This document shows positions 46,429 through 54,678 of a stretch of DNA of 64,000 nt, piece after piece; position 1 is the first letter of the stretch; each line of letters opens with the position of its first letter. Under the pieces are notes generated by a model. The model saw only the letters and a program-made list of their open reading frames with translations. It was not told where the DNA came from and searched no databases. The position numbers were made by a program, and so were the translations under genes. The stretch is taken from NCBI RefSeq assembly GCF_001695835.1, contig NZ_MBSO01000073.1, positions 124,001-188,000 on the forward strand, in the 5' to 3' direction. This stretch comes from Ensifer sp. LC11 (GTDB taxonomy: Bacteria; Pseudomonadota; Alphaproteobacteria; Rhizobiales; Rhizobiaceae).

Positions 46429-47535
46429 ATGACCGAAACATCCCCGCAGAAGCCGATCCCCGTCACCGTGCTCACCGGCTATCTCGGCGCCGGCAAGACA
46501 ACGCTTTTGAACCGCATCCTCAGCGAGAACCATGGCCGCAAATACGCGGTCATCGTCAACGAGTTCGGCGAGATCGGCATCGACAACGACCTGATCGTGG
46601 AATCCGACGAGGAAATCTACGAGATGAACAACGGCTGCGTCTGCTGCACCGTGCGCGGCGACCTGATCCGCGTTGTGGAGGGCCTGATGCGCCGCCCCGG
46701 CCGCTTCGATGCGATCATCGTCGAGACCACCGGCCTTGCCGATCCGGTGCCGGTCGCCCAGACCTTCTTCATGGACGACGACGTGCGCGCCAAGACCGAG
46801 CTCGATGCCGTCGTTGCGCTGGTCGACGCCAAGCATCTGCCGCTGCGCCTGAAAGACAGCCGCGAGGCCGAAGACCAGATCGCCTTTGCCGATGTCGTGC
46901 TGCTCAACAAGACCGACCTCGTCACGCCCGAGGAGCTGGAGCGCATCGAAGCGACCGTGCGCGTCATCAATCCGTCGGCCCGCATCTACCGTACGCAGCG
47001 CTCGGACATCGATCTCGCCAAGGTTCTAGACCAGGGTGCCTTCAACCTCGAAAGGGCGCTCGAAAACGATCCGCATTTCCTCGACCAGGACGATCACGAC
47101 CATGATCACGTCTGCGGCCCGGACTGCGGTCACGACCATCACCACCACCATGATCACGATCATCATGACCACGATCACGATCACGATCACGACCATCATC
47201 ATCACCACGATGCCCCCTCGCCGATCCACGATGTGACGGTGCAGTCGATCTCGCTGCGCGGCGGCGAGATGAACCCGGACCGCTTCTTCCCCTGGATCCA
47301 GAAGATCACCCAGACGGACGGCCCGAACATCCTGCGCCTGAAGGGCATCATCGCCTTTGCGGGTGACGCTGAGCGCTACGTCGTCCAGGGCGTGCACATG
47401 ATCATCGAAGGCGATCACCAGCGCGCCTGGAAGGACGGCGAGAAGCGCGAGAGCCGTCTCGTCTTCATCGGCCGCGATCTCGACCGCGAGAAGCTCGAGC
47501 GTACGTTCAAAGCCTGCGAGGCGCAGCCGAACTGA
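46429..47535 (+). CDS. COG0523/CobW-type GTPase metallochaperone with His-rich loop
   Basis: A 368-residue GTPase. The P-loop is 'GYLGAGKTTLLNR' (residues 17-29), the metal-binding CxCC motif is at Cys70-Val-Cys72-Cys73 ('NNGCVCCT'), Walker B is 'ETTGLADP', and 'NKTDL' gives guanine specificity. Residues about 220-263 are a long Asp/His-rich stretch, then the CobW C-terminal domain. Such proteins insert or deliver zinc (or cobalt) to target enzymes. It overlaps the next gene by one base (TGATG). No clear Zur box is seen upstream. Confidence 0.92.
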   Translation: MTETSPQKPIPVTVLTGYLGAGKTTLLNRILSENHGRKYAVIVNEFGEIGIDNDLIVESDEEIYEMNNGCVCCTVRGDLIRVVEGLMRRPGRFDAIIVETTGLADPVPVAQTFFMDDDVRAKTELDAVVALVDAKHLPLRLKDSREAEDQIAFADVVLLNKTDLVTPEELERIEATVRVINPSARIYRTQRSDIDLAKVLDQGAFNLERALENDPHFLDQDDHDHDHVCGPDCGHDHHHHHDHDHHDHDHDHDHDHHHHHDAPSPIHDVTVQSISLRGGEMNPDRFFPWIQKITQTDGPNILRLKGIIAFAGDAERYVVQGVHMIIEGDHQRAWKDGEKRESRLVFIGRDLDREKLERTFKACEAQPN

Positions 47536-48524
47536 TGCCGACTGTCGCTCCCCTCGATCTCGAAGGTCACGTCGTCGGCGTGGCCTTTCTCAAAGGTGTC
47601 CCCTTCTTCGCTGAAGCCACCGGTGCCATCCACCGCCTCGACCTTGGCCACAAGACGACGGAGGTCCATGAGGGCCTCTTGTCGCTCGTCGTCGACGACG
47701 CGAACGACACGCTGCTGACCGGCGGCGAAGACGGCAAGGTCATGCGCACGTCCGCGGACGGGACCACCGTGCTGGTGGCCGAAGCGCCGCGCAAGTGGAT
47801 TGCCCAGGTTGCCGCCGGTCCGCAAGGGTCTGTTGGTTATGCCTATGGCAAGACCACCCATGTGCGGCTCGCCGACGGCACCACAAAGGAATTCGCCGAG
47901 GAACGTACGGTCGAGGGCCTCGCCTTTGCGCCGAAAGGCCTTCGCGTCGCTGCAGCGCGCTACAACGGCGTGTCGATGCATTGGGTCGGCACATCCGGTC
48001 AGCCGATCGATCTTGATTGGAAGGGTGCCCACACCGGCGTCACCTTCTCGCCCGATGGCCGATTCCTCGTCACCACGATGCAGGAAAACGCGCTGCATGG
48101 CTGGAAGCTCGATGCCAAGCCCGGCGCCGAAGCGCGCCACATGCGCATGACCGGCTACCCGGCGAAGGTGAAGTCGCTCTCCTGGTCGGCCAAGGGCAAG
48201 TGGCTTGCCTCGTCAGGCGCACCGGCCGCCATCGTCTGGCCCTTCCAGGGCAAGGACGGGCCGATGGGCAAGGCGCCGCTCGAACTCGGCACCCGCGCCG
48301 ACATCATGGTGACCGCCGTCTGCTGCCACCCGGCCGAAGACATCGTCGCCATCGGCTATCAGGACGGCATGATCCTCGGTGCGCGCTTTGCCGACAGCAA
48401 GGAGGTGCTTTTGCGCCGCCCCGGCAAGGGCGCGATCACCGCCATGGCATGGAACAAGGATGGCCGCCAGCTCGCCTTCGGCTCGGCCGCGGGCGACTGC
48501 GGCGTCGTCGATATCGCCGGATAA
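47535..48524 (+). CDS. WD40-repeat protein coupled to the GTPase gene
   Basis: A 329-residue protein with about seven WD40-like blades ('LLSLVVDDANDTLLTGGEDGKVMRTSADG', 'GVTFSPDGRFLVTTMQENALHGWKLD', 'ITAMAWNKDGRQLAFGSAAGDCGVVD'). It has no signal peptide. Its ATG overlaps the stop of the COG0523 gene, and it lies 10 bp before the cysE-type gene, so all three are co-translated. WD40 proteins serve as scaffolds; a link to metal delivery is inferred from this coupling. Confidence 0.87.
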   Translation: MPTVAPLDLEGHVVGVAFLKGVPFFAEATGAIHRLDLGHKTTEVHEGLLSLVVDDANDTLLTGGEDGKVMRTSADGTTVLVAEAPRKWIAQVAAGPQGSVGYAYGKTTHVRLADGTTKEFAEERTVEGLAFAPKGLRVAAARYNGVSMHWVGTSGQPIDLDWKGAHTGVTFSPDGRFLVTTMQENALHGWKLDAKPGAEARHMRMTGYPAKVKSLSWSAKGKWLASSGAPAAIVWPFQGKDGPMGKAPLELGTRADIMVTAVCCHPAEDIVAIGYQDGMILGARFADSKEVLLRRPGKGAITAMAWNKDGRQLAFGSAAGDCGVVDIAG

Positions 48525-48534
48525 CAGGTGCGCC

Positions 48535-49362
48535 ATGACCGCATTGAATGAGACGCAACGGTACGCGAGTGCCCTCGCCGAGCCGCTTGCCGATGGCGAG
48601 GTCTGGAGCCTTGTCCGGGCGGAAGCACGCGCGCTTGCGGCAAGAGAACCGGTCATGGCACCGGCGCTTACGCTGGTCACCGATGCCGGGTCCAATGCCG
48701 AGCTGCTGGCAGGCGTTCTCGCCGCCCCGCTCTCGGTAGCACGCGTCGAGGAACGATCGCTTGCGGCACTGCTGTCGGAGATTTTCGCTGCGAACCCTGA
48801 CATCATGCTTGCCGCTGAAGCAGACCTTCAGGCGGTGCTGGAGCGTGATCCTGCCTGCCCAGGCCTCTTGCACGTGCTCGTCAATCTCAAGGGTTTCCAG
48901 GCGCTGCAGATCTATCGCGCCGCCCACCAGCTCTGGTTCGACGGCCGCAGAGAGGTCGCCAACTGGCTCTCGAACCTCGCGTCGCTCGTCTTTGGCCCTG
49001 ACATTCATCCGGCCGCCTGCATCGGCCAGGCCGTGATGCTCGACCATGGCTCGGGCATCGTCATCGGCGAGACTTCGGTCATCGAAGACCAGGTCTCGAT
49101 CCTGCAGGATGTCACGCTCGGCGGCACCGGCAAGGAAACCGGAGACCGGCACCCGAAGATCCGCCGTGGCGTGATGATCGGCGCAGGCGCCAAGATCCTC
49201 GGCAACATCGAGGTCGGCGCCTTCAGCAAGGTCGCGGCCGGCAGCGTCGTGTTGAAGCCGATCCCGCCGCGCACCACGGTCGCGGGCGTGCCGGCAACGG
49301 TCGTGCGTATACACCGCGTCGACGAGGTGCCGGCGGCCGAGATGGACCAGACGATCGTCTGA
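48535..49362 (+). CDS. cysE: Serine O-acetyltransferase
   Basis: A 275-residue CysE-type enzyme that makes O-acetylserine for cysteine synthesis. It has the helical N-terminal domain and the left-handed beta-helix C-terminal domain: 'FGPDIHPAACIGQAVMLDHGSGIVIGETSVIEDQVSILQDVTLGGTGKE' includes the catalytic 'LDHG' His and 'DIHP' Asp. The ATG at 48535 is 10 bp after the WD40 stop. Placement in a metallochaperone operon suggests a metal- or stress-linked copy rather than the main housekeeping one. Confidence 0.92.
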   Translation: MTALNETQRYASALAEPLADGEVWSLVRAEARALAAREPVMAPALTLVTDAGSNAELLAGVLAAPLSVARVEERSLAALLSEIFAANPDIMLAAEADLQAVLERDPACPGLLHVLVNLKGFQALQIYRAAHQLWFDGRREVANWLSNLASLVFGPDIHPAACIGQAVMLDHGSGIVIGETSVIEDQVSILQDVTLGGTGKETGDRHPKIRRGVMIGAGAKILGNIEVGAFSKVAAGSVVLKPIPPRTTVAGVPATVVRIHRVDEVPAAEMDQTIV

Positions 49363-49471
49363 TCCTTGTGCTTGGAGGCGCCGCTTAGGATCGGCACTTT
49401 CGGTTCTGCGCACCATGAGATAACGGGAGTAGTCTACACCAGAAATCTCAACCGCCTCGATCCGGACACCC

Positions 49472-50686
49472 ATGACCATCGCTCCCTCACCCTGGCGCCC
49501 GGCAACTTCCATTCCGGGCACCGTTTGGCTTCTGGGTTTCGTCAGCATGCTCATGGATATCTCCTCGGAGATGGTCCAGACCTTGCTGCCGCTCTACCTG
49601 GTCAGCGGTCTCGGCGCATCCGCCGCCCTGGTCGGATTGATCGAGGGCCTGTCCGTTGCCGTCGCCACCGTGACGAAGTTCTTCTCTGGCGCCTTCTCCG
49701 ACATCATCCGCAACCGCAAGCACCTGGCAACCGTCGGTTATGGCCTTGCAGCGCTATCGAAGCTGCTCATTCCACTTGCGGACTCGCTCACCATGGTCGC
49801 CGGCGCCAAGTTTCTCGACCGGGTCGGCAAGGGCATTCGCGGCGCCCCACGCGACGCGCTAATCGCCGACGTCACGCCGCCGGAGATCCGCGGTGCGAGC
49901 TTCGGACTCAGGAAATCGCTCGACACCGTCGGCGGCTTCGTCGGCCCCCTGGTGGCGATCGGCCTGATGCTGGCCACCGGCGGCAGCTTCACCACCGTGT
50001 TCTGGATTGCCGTCGTGCCGGCCTTCCTCGCGGTCTTCCTGCTCGTGGCCGCCGTGCGCGAACCGAAGACGCCGGCGGACGACAAACGCAAGGCCACTCC
50101 GAGCCTCAAGGACATCACCCTACTCACGCCGGCCGTCTGGCTCGTCATCGCGGTCGCCTCGGTGCTGACCCTTGCCCGGTTCAGCGAGGCGTTCCTGCTC
50201 TTGCTCGCCGGTGAGGTTGGTTTTTCGATCGCCTGGATCCCGATCACCATGGTCGTCATGCACCTGGTCTATGGCCTCGCCGCCTATCCGGTCGGCGTGC
50301 TCTCCGACCGCGTCGGGCGGCGCGGTCTGCTTGCCGTGAGCCTCGTCTTCCTCGTCGCCGCCGATCTCCTGCTGGCAACGACCGACGGCATCGGTTTCTT
50401 CCTTGCGGCGATCGTGCTCTGGGGCCTGCATATGGGCTTTTCGCAGGGCATTCTTGCGACGCTCGTCGCCGACACTGCCCCCTCCCATCTGCGCGGCAGC
50501 GCGTTTGGCGTGTTCAACCTGGCGACCGGAGCGGCCGTGGTCGCCGCCAATCTTGCGGCCGGCCTGCTCTGGGACGGATATGGCGCGGCTGCGACCTTCG
50601 TCATGGGTGCGATTTTCAGCGTTGTCGCCCTGCTTGCCCTTCCGTTTCTGCCGACGAGCGATCGAAAGTTCAGCACTCGTAGGTAG
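49472..50686 (+). CDS. Major facilitator superfamily transporter
   Basis: A 404-residue inner-membrane protein with 12 predicted membrane helices. The loop between helices 2 and 3 resembles the MFS signature ('GAFSDIIRNRKHLATVGYG'). Further marks are 'LDRVGKGIRGAPRDALIADVTP' and a C-terminal half with 'VLSDRVGRRGLLAVS'. The substrate is unknown. It lies alone after cysE and is convergent with the ZIP gene. Confidence 0.88.
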   Translation: MTIAPSPWRPATSIPGTVWLLGFVSMLMDISSEMVQTLLPLYLVSGLGASAALVGLIEGLSVAVATVTKFFSGAFSDIIRNRKHLATVGYGLAALSKLLIPLADSLTMVAGAKFLDRVGKGIRGAPRDALIADVTPPEIRGASFGLRKSLDTVGGFVGPLVAIGLMLATGGSFTTVFWIAVVPAFLAVFLLVAAVREPKTPADDKRKATPSLKDITLLTPAVWLVIAVASVLTLARFSEAFLLLLAGEVGFSIAWIPITMVVMHLVYGLAAYPVGVLSDRVGRRGLLAVSLVFLVAADLLLATTDGIGFFLAAIVLWGLHMGFSQGILATLVADTAPSHLRGSAFGVFNLATGAAVVAANLAAGLLWDGYGAAATFVMGAIFSVVALLALPFLPTSDRKFSTRR

Positions 50687-50697
50687 GCCGGAAAGGC

Positions 50698-51885
50698 TCA
50701 GATCTTCACCAGCGCGGCGGTCAGATACATGAAGGCGGCGCCCGCGGCGAGCCCGGCCATGACGGGAGGCGTCAGGAAGACATCACCCCGCCGGTCGCTC
50801 TGGCGCATCAGGTAGGCACCCACCTCGACGATCACCTGCAGGATCGCGCCCGCCCCGACGGCAAGCGCCAGCGCCGACCATTGCGCCGAGGTCGCGAGAC
50901 TGCCGAGCCACATGCCGATCACGGCAGGCCCGCCGGCAAGCAGTGTGAGCCCGACGAAGACCCACAGCGGCGGCCGCTTTTTCAGGATCGGAGCGGCAAT
51001 GCCGATGCCTTCGGTGACATTGTGGAGCGCAAAGCCGAGCACGAGAAAGGTGCCGAGCCCCGCCGAGCCGGCCGCAAAGGCCGCGCCGATCGCCAGCCCC
51101 TCGCCGAGATTGTGCAGGCCGATCCCGAACGCGATATAGGTGGACAGCGCCAGACCCGTCGGCGCACCGCTTCGCCGGCCAATTGCCATCAGCATCAGGA
51201 AGCTGCCGAGTCCCGCCAACACCACCATGACCGGCCCCTGGAAGATCGCCGCCGCCTCTCCGGCAAGCTCGAGCGCCTCGCCGCTCGCATCGACCAGCAG
51301 AAAACCGAGCAGGCCGATCGTCAGCGATAGCAGGAAGGCCATGCCGTCGCGACCGACGCCGCGCAGCACCGGGTAGAACATCAGCCCCACGGCCACCGGC
51401 AGAACGCCGACGATGACGCCGACCAGAGCCTGCAGCAGCAATTGCCCTGATGTCGCCTGCGGCGTCGGTACGGCAACGGCAATGTCATGGGCGAAGGTCG
51501 CGCCGGTGTTCGTGACAATCTTCAGGGCATGCGCCTCGCCGAGCATCCACGGGAAGGGCAGGTTCAGCCATGCCGCCTTGCCCCGCGCGATCGGACCCGG
51601 CGGATCCTGGGTGAACTGCCAGTAGGCATCATCCACCTGAACCTGCGCCACGGTCATCGGTTCCGAACCGCCGGCGCGAACCAGCAGACGAAGGCCGCCG
51701 TCGTCAAGCACGGTTCGCTCGAAGGTCAGATTTTCGATCGGTGGCGCACCGTTGCGGAAACCTGAAAGCGGATCAGTCGACAGGATCCAGGTAACGGCGA
51801 TACCAAAGGCCAGCAGCGGTAGCGCCAGCCATACCAGATTGGTCCTTGCCGCGCGGATCGCGGTCCTCGGCAGCATCTCGTTCAT
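50698..51885 (-). CDS. ZIP-family metal transporter with an N-terminal extracytoplasmic domain
   Basis: A 395-residue protein. One membrane helix (residues 17-34) is followed by about 110 residues of soluble beta-type sequence (about 40-150), then the eight-helix ZIP core. ZIP metal-binding motifs are visible as 'GIGLHNLGEGLAIGAAFAAG' and 'ALHNVTEGIGIA'. ZIP proteins import Zn, Fe or Mn. The extra N-terminal domain, predicted to face the periplasm, is unusual. The ATG overlaps the stop of the multicopper oxidase gene (ATGA), so the two are translationally coupled and likely work together. Confidence 0.9.
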   Translation of the reverse strand: MNEMLPRTAIRAARTNLVWLALPLLAFGIAVTWILSTDPLSGFRNGAPPIENLTFERTVLDDGGLRLLVRAGGSEPMTVAQVQVDDAYWQFTQDPPGPIARGKAAWLNLPFPWMLGEAHALKIVTNTGATFAHDIAVAVPTPQATSGQLLLQALVGVIVGVLPVAVGLMFYPVLRGVGRDGMAFLLSLTIGLLGFLLVDASGEALELAGEAAAIFQGPVMVVLAGLGSFLMLMAIGRRSGAPTGLALSTYIAFGIGLHNLGEGLAIGAAFAAGSAGLGTFLVLGFALHNVTEGIGIAAPILKKRPPLWVFVGLTLLAGGPAVIGMWLGSLATSAQWSALALAVGAGAILQVIVEVGAYLMRQSDRRGDVFLTPPVMAGLAAGAAFMYLTAALVKI

Positions 51886-53009
51886 GCCAGCGCCTCCACA
51901 ACGTCGAACATGCCGACCCATCCCAGTTCGGTAAACTCGGTCTGGTGCGGATGGAACATGTAAAGGCCGGGTTCATGCTCAGCGAAGGTGAACTCCAGAA
52001 TGCCGCGTTGCGCCTGGCATTGGGTGATGAGATCGACGGTCTTCAGCGTTGGCGTCAGCGTCGTTCCCTGGTCGTAGTAGTCGAAGAAATTGGCGTGCAG
52101 ATGGAAGGAGTTGATCGGGTCGAACTCGATGACGTTGATCAGGTAGACACGCACCGGCTTGTCGCGCACGATCCGGATCGGCCGCTTCATGAAGGCATGC
52201 GCGACGGTGTTGACCGCGTAGATCTCGTTTTCGGCATCGAAGTTGGTGTCGAAGGCGTTCATCACCATCACAAGCTCCTGCCAACCGGCATTTTCGGGCG
52301 AGCCGAGCAGCCTGGAACGGGCGACGTCGGCATGTTCCGGCCGACGCTCCGGGTCGGGGTCGATGACGAAGGCGCCGTACATGCCCTTGTGGATGTGCCG
52401 GCGCAGCGGCATGGCGTGGCAATGATAGAGGTGACAGCCGAAGGGCTTGGCATCGAACTCGTAGACGAACTCGTCGCCCGGGTCGACCATGCCGGCGCCG
52501 GGCACGCCATCCATGCGCGCTGCGTGAATGCCATGGAAATGGATCGAATGCGGGTGTGACGCGTAGTTGCGGAATACGATCCTGAGCCGCTCGCCTTCCT
52601 TGGCTCTCAGAGCCGGCCCCGGTACCCGACCATTGTAGGTCCAGGCGGGAAACTTGATGCCGGGCGCAATCTCGATCTCGCGATCCTCGGCCGTTATTTC
52701 GAAGGTCCGCAGCGTCCGCCCATCGGGGAGCGTCGACACTGTCCCCGTATCCCAGTCGGTCAGCATGTCCGTCGGGTCGAAGCCGTTGACGGCGCTGTCG
52801 ACATCGCCAACGGTCATCATCGCGCCATGCCCCATCGCGGGCATCGGGTCTGCAGCAGCCGCCCCCGCCTGCGCGCCGTGGCCGCCATGGGGCGCCGGCT
52901 GCTGCCCGAGCGCGCCGCTGGTGCAGATGGCCGTTCCACCCGCCGCCGCCAGCCCGCCCATCAGGAGACTGCGCCGTCGCAGCAGGTCCTGTCCTGTCCC
53001 CTTACTCAT
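51882..53009 (-). CDS. Two-domain multicopper oxidase, Tat-exported
   Basis: A 375-residue oxidase with a twin-arginine signal ('RRRSLLMGGLAAAGG', residues 11-25). All eight trinuclear-copper histidines can be seen as four pairs: His157/159, His196/198 (HCH), His303/305 and His353/355. The only type 1 copper site is in domain 1, with Cys197 between the HCH histidines, His205 and Met210; domain 2 lacks one, which fits the type C two-domain class. It oxidises a metal or phenol with O2 in the periplasm. It is the first gene of the MCO-ZIP operon, behind two Fur/Mur-type boxes. An in-frame start at 53060 is less likely. Confidence 0.92.
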   Translation of the reverse strand: MSKGTGQDLLRRRSLLMGGLAAAGGTAICTSGALGQQPAPHGGHGAQAGAAAADPMPAMGHGAMMTVGDVDSAVNGFDPTDMLTDWDTGTVSTLPDGRTLRTFEITAEDREIEIAPGIKFPAWTYNGRVPGPALRAKEGERLRIVFRNYASHPHSIHFHGIHAARMDGVPGAGMVDPGDEFVYEFDAKPFGCHLYHCHAMPLRRHIHKGMYGAFVIDPDPERRPEHADVARSRLLGSPENAGWQELVMVMNAFDTNFDAENEIYAVNTVAHAFMKRPIRIVRDKPVRVYLINVIEFDPINSFHLHANFFDYYDQGTTLTPTLKTVDLITQCQAQRGILEFTFAEHEPGLYMFHPHQTEFTELGWVGMFDVVEALA

Positions 53010-53092
53010 CCTCGACCCTTTGCTCGATCGGCTTTTCGCGATCGGGTAACGCCCGCGCACGCGATTGCGCGCGACCGGTCACGTATCGTTTT

Positions 53093-53107
53093 TGCAAATC
53101 ATTCGCA
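53093..53107. promoter_or_regulatory. Fur/Mur-type box 1 upstream of the multicopper oxidase gene
   Basis: TGCAAATCATTCGCA is a 7-1-7 dyad with one mismatch, the pattern of Fur-family boxes. It is 84 bp upstream of the oxidase start. In rhizobia the Fur homologue is often the manganese regulator Mur, so the inducing metal is uncertain. Confidence 0.7.
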
Positions 53108-53126
53108 TCTACATGAATAATGCAAA

Positions 53127-53141
53127 TGCAACTCATTCGCA
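53127..53141. promoter_or_regulatory. Fur/Mur-type box 2 upstream of the multicopper oxidase gene
   Basis: TGCAACTCATTCGCA repeats the 7-1-7 dyad of box 1, 34 bp further upstream. The two copies match each other at 14 of 15 positions, which supports a real regulatory pair. Confidence 0.65.
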
Positions 53142-53227
53142 ACTAGGTCGAAAATCAAGGGATCCGCCACGAGCAGCACGCAAAACCACACGGTGTGTTG
53201 ACGCCTATGGCTTCGGTTCCAGAACGC

Positions 53228-53262
53228 AAAACGTCCCCGAAGCTTCTCGCTTCGAGGACGTT
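53228..53262 (-). terminator. Terminator of the glyoxalase-related gene
   Basis: On the minus strand a 14-position stem with one mismatch (AACGTCC...GGACGTT outer arms, CGAAGC/GCTTCG inner arms, five-base loop) is followed by TTTTG. It lies about 60 bp after the stop of the minus-strand gene at 53325. Confidence 0.85.
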
Positions 53263-53324
53263 GATCGGGAGCCAGTGCCTGGGTCGAAAGCGGGATCCCC
53301 GCATGATCGCCGGCGCCGGCGGCA

Positions 53325-53771
53325 CTACCATTCGAGTTCGAGCTGCGGGCGCCCGTTCGAGGTTTTCTCGACGGTTCTCCCGGTCTCGTCTACGGTCGCG
53401 ATCACCCTCTGGCGAAAGGCCGAGAAGCTCTCGAAGGTGACAACGTCCACCGGCTCATCGAACTTCATCGTCAGGCGATAGCGTCCTGGATGCGTCGCCA
53501 GCGCCTGGGCACCCAGGATCTCGCCTTCGAAGGGCTGGCCGAGATAGTGGCCCTTCACCCGTGAACCGAGCATCCAGGGGTTAAACGGCGGCCGGTTGCC
53601 GACGGCGGCGTGAAGCGTGTTCCAGTCGCGCTGGCCGTATTGGGCAGCGATCAGTTCGAGTGAACGGGAATGGCTGATGGTTTCGCCTTCGGATGCAAGA
53701 CGGGCGCGCAGGCGTTTGGCCTGGTCTTTCAGGGCGTCGAGCGAGGGAAGCGTGGTTGATCCGCGCGTCAT
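53325..53771 (-). CDS. Glyoxalase-superfamily-related small protein
   Basis: A 148-residue protein. The N-terminal half ('LPSLDALKDQAKRLRARLASEGETISHSRSLELIAAQYGQRDWNTLHAA') is the small domain found in glyoxalase-related proteins; the C-terminal half ('GHYLGQPFEGEILGAQAL') looks like a beta domain. No catalytic residues of classical glyoxalase I are visible and the biological role is unknown. It stands alone and is followed by its own terminator. Confidence 0.75.
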   Translation of the reverse strand: MTRGSTTLPSLDALKDQAKRLRARLASEGETISHSRSLELIAAQYGQRDWNTLHAAVGNRPPFNPWMLGSRVKGHYLGQPFEGEILGAQALATHPGRYRLTMKFDEPVDVVTFESFSAFRQRVIATVDETGRTVEKTSNGRPQLELEW

Positions 53772-54044
53772 GAGATGGTCTCCACAAGCGGCATGCTATC
53801 ACTGAAGATGGGAGCCCGCATTGCCACCGATCGCATGCCGTTTCGGCTGACCGTGTCTCAAAGAAGGGACTTCACCAAAGCATGACGCTCGCGGACGGCA
53901 GGGGCCCTTGCCCTGCCCTTCCATAGGAGATGCCATCCGCGCTGTCAAATTCGACCCGAAATGCAGCGATCGCACGCGCACCAGAAGGTCATTGCACACG
54001 CGCAAAAGCTGTGGGACGACTAGGCAACGGAGAAGGAGGACATC

Positions 54045-54677
54045 ATGACCGAGATGACGATACTCGCGTTCGCACTGGTTGCCTTCATCGGCATCGCGAC
54101 ACCGGGCCCGACCGTCCTGCTTGCACTCACCAACGGCTCGCGCTATGGCGTCAAGCGGGCGATAGCCGGCATGATCGGCGCTGTGCTCTCCGATTTCGTG
54201 CTTATCGGCGCAGTCGCCCTCGGGCTCGGGGCGCTCCTGGCGGCGTCCGAATTCTGGTTCACCGTCGTCAAGTGGCTGGGCGCCGCCTATCTTGCCTTCC
54301 TCGGCATCATGCTTCTGCGTTCGAAAGGGACGATCCAGGTCGCAAATGATGCGGAAGGCGCCGCCCCCGCTTCCGTTCTTGCCATCTTTCTCAAGAGCTT
54401 TCTCGTCGCCGTCACCAATCCCAAAGGCTACCTCTTCTTCAGCGCCTTCCTGCCGCAGTTCATCGATCCGACCCTGCCGCAGGCGCCGCAATACGCCATT
54501 CTTGCGCTCGTCTTCGCCACCGTCGATCTCTCAGTGATGTTTGGCTACGCGCTGCTCGGCTCAAAGGCCGCCGCCTTTCTCAAGCGCTCCAGCGCGGTCT
54601 GGCTTGACCGGCTGTGCGGTGGCGCCCTGTTGGCGCTTGCGGGTTCGCTTGCCCTCTATCGCCGCGCGACCGCCTGA
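54045..54677 (+). CDS. LysE/RhtB-family amino-acid exporter
   Basis: A 210-residue membrane protein with six predicted helices. The N-terminal 'FIGIATPGPTVLLALTNGSRYGVKRAIAGMIGA' is the LysE/RhtB signature and 'LFFSAFLPQFIDP' is also typical. It probably exports an amino acid or an analogue. It has a GGAGGACATC ribosome site and ends one base before the next gene. Confidence 0.9.
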   Translation: MTEMTILAFALVAFIGIATPGPTVLLALTNGSRYGVKRAIAGMIGAVLSDFVLIGAVALGLGALLAASEFWFTVVKWLGAAYLAFLGIMLLRSKGTIQVANDAEGAAPASVLAIFLKSFLVAVTNPKGYLFFSAFLPQFIDPTLPQAPQYAILALVFATVDLSVMFGYALLGSKAAAFLKRSSAVWLDRLCGGALLALAGSLALYRRATA

Positions 54678-54678
54678 G

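Noticed and set aside
47088-47217. Repeated CATGATCAC-type sequence
   Set aside because: It is the codon repetition of a His/Asp-rich protein loop, not a CRISPR or mobile-element repeat.
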